Below are positions 63,782 to 64,000 of a stretch of DNA of 64,000 nt, one piece after another; the first letter of the stretch is position 1, and each line of letters starts with the position of its first letter. A program made the position numbers and the translations under genes. A model generated the notes under the pieces. The model saw only the letters and a program-made list of their open reading frames with translations. It did not search any database and was not told where the DNA came from. The stretch is from Nonlabens ulvanivorans. GTDB taxonomy: Bacteria > Bacteroidota > Bacteroidia > Flavobacteriales > Flavobacteriaceae. The stretch covers positions 1,493,180 through 1,557,179 of the forward strand of contig NZ_JPJI01000032.1 in NCBI RefSeq assembly GCF_000732625.1, read 5' to 3'.

Positions 63782-63795
63782 GCTTCCGCGAAAGC
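63782..63795. repeat. Dispersed palindrome copy 14, one mismatch
   Basis: GCTTCCGCGAAAGC, the same one-base variant as copy 4, between the giant T9SS gene and the LacI-family gene. Confidence 0.75.
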
Positions 63796-63825
63796 ATTAA
63801 TTCAAAAAATATTACGATTTAAACT

Positions 63826-63833
63826 TATCTTTA
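63826..63833 (+). promoter_or_regulatory. -7-like box of the LacI-family gene
   Basis: TATCTTTA is a 7/8 match to TAnnTTTG, 18 bp before the ATG at 63852. Confidence 0.35.
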
Positions 63834-63851
63834 CTTTTTAGAACTACTACA

Positions 63852-64000
63852 ATGAATCAAAAGCCAACGCTAAAAGTACTTGCTGAGAAATTACAACTAT
63901 CTACATCTACAGTGTCCAAAGCTTTGAAGGACAGTGCAGAGATTAGTATAGATACCAAAACACGTGTTAAAGAACTAGCTAAATTAATGGGGTATAGGCC
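63852..64000 (+). CDS. LacI-family transcriptional regulator (5' part only)
   Basis: An open frame from ATG at 63852 runs off the window end and gives 49 residues. It reads TLKVLAEKLQLSTSTVSKAL, DSAEISIDTKTRVKELA and KLMGYR, which is the LacI-type helix-turn-helix followed by the hinge-preceding helix, in the standard position at the extreme N-terminus. The effector domain is outside the window. LacI-family proteins usually respond to sugars and control a neighbouring uptake or degradation locus, so polysaccharide genes may follow; that is inference. Confidence 0.85.
   Translation, partial: MNQKPTLKVLAEKLQLSTSTVSKALKDSAEISIDTKTRVKELAKLMGYR

Noticed and set aside
1-64000. Prophage, integrative element or insertion sequence
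   Set aside because: No integrase, transposase, phage structural gene or terminal repeats were found, and gene order looks chromosomal throughout.
1-64000. tRNA or rRNA genes
   Set aside because: The intergenic stretches were read for cloverleaf-like and rRNA-like sequence, and none was recognised.

Overview
The window is about 64 kb of low-GC chromosomal DNA from a member of the Bacteroidota, almost certainly a marine-type Flavobacteriaceae. The evidence is several type IX secretion (T9SS) sorting tails of type A and type B, a TamB-TamL pair with a lipoprotein TamL, DUF3078, Bacteroidota-style -7 boxes (TAnnTTTG), frequent TTG/GTG starts and no usable Shine-Dalgarno pattern. The genus is not resolved. 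I see no tRNA, rRNA, CRISPR array, transposase, integrase or phage gene, so this is core-like chromosome with a few variable surface-protein loci.

Layout. 1-1641: the 3' part of a fused acyl-CoA mutase (IcmF type). 1953-4498: a T9SS-secreted propeller-like protein and a DUF3078 protein. 4717-12090: tamB-tamL. 12200-13892: a DUF805 membrane protein and an endonuclease/exonuclease/phosphatase-fold protein. 13889-16033 (minus): an SRPBCC/GyrI-like protein, the fluoride exporter CrcB and a DJ-1/PfpI lipoprotein with overlapping ends. 16286-19258 (minus): a lipoprotein, a TPR sensor histidine kinase and a NarL/LuxR response regulator. 19436-22783 (minus): an M28 peptidase and two MscS paralogues. 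22923-28837 (minus): marR-fadN-fadA-fadE beta-oxidation operon. 29005-37316 (minus): three consecutive T9SS type B surface proteins related to the one at 1953. 37358-39099 (minus): an ABC-2 exporter. 39171: an orphan protein with kinase-like motifs. 40325-45956 (minus): a DJ-1/Hsp31-like lipoprotein, a Crp/Fnr regulator, an SDR, a membrane protein, an ABC exporter and two small unknowns. 46105-50631 (minus): an N-terminally anchored katG, and dnaK. 51254: pepD. 52802-63628 (minus): two tandem, about 1780-residue LamG-containing T9SS type A proteins. 63852-end: the start of a LacI-family regulator.

Three signals are not explained by ordinary gene annotation. (1) A 14-bp palindrome, GCTTTCGCGAAAGC, often extended to 18-24 bp, occurs about every 4.5 kb (11 exact copies and 3 degenerate). 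It lies between genes, often beside terminators, and also inside five genes in three different reading frames, so it appears to be selected or inserted as DNA. (2) Two 18-bp palindromes of the NarL 7-2-7 type bracket the two-component operon. Each is centred exactly 35 bp upstream of the centre of a -7-like box. One would drive the operon itself; the other would drive a roughly 110-nt transcript with no gene in it that ends at a strong terminator, a candidate regulator-controlled small RNA. (3) A family of propeller proteins carries either type A or type B secretion tails and a variable number (4, 1, 4) of an Asp-rich repeat.

All calls come from reading the sequence and from general family knowledge; no database search was run. 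Residue positions are hand counts and domain limits are approximate.
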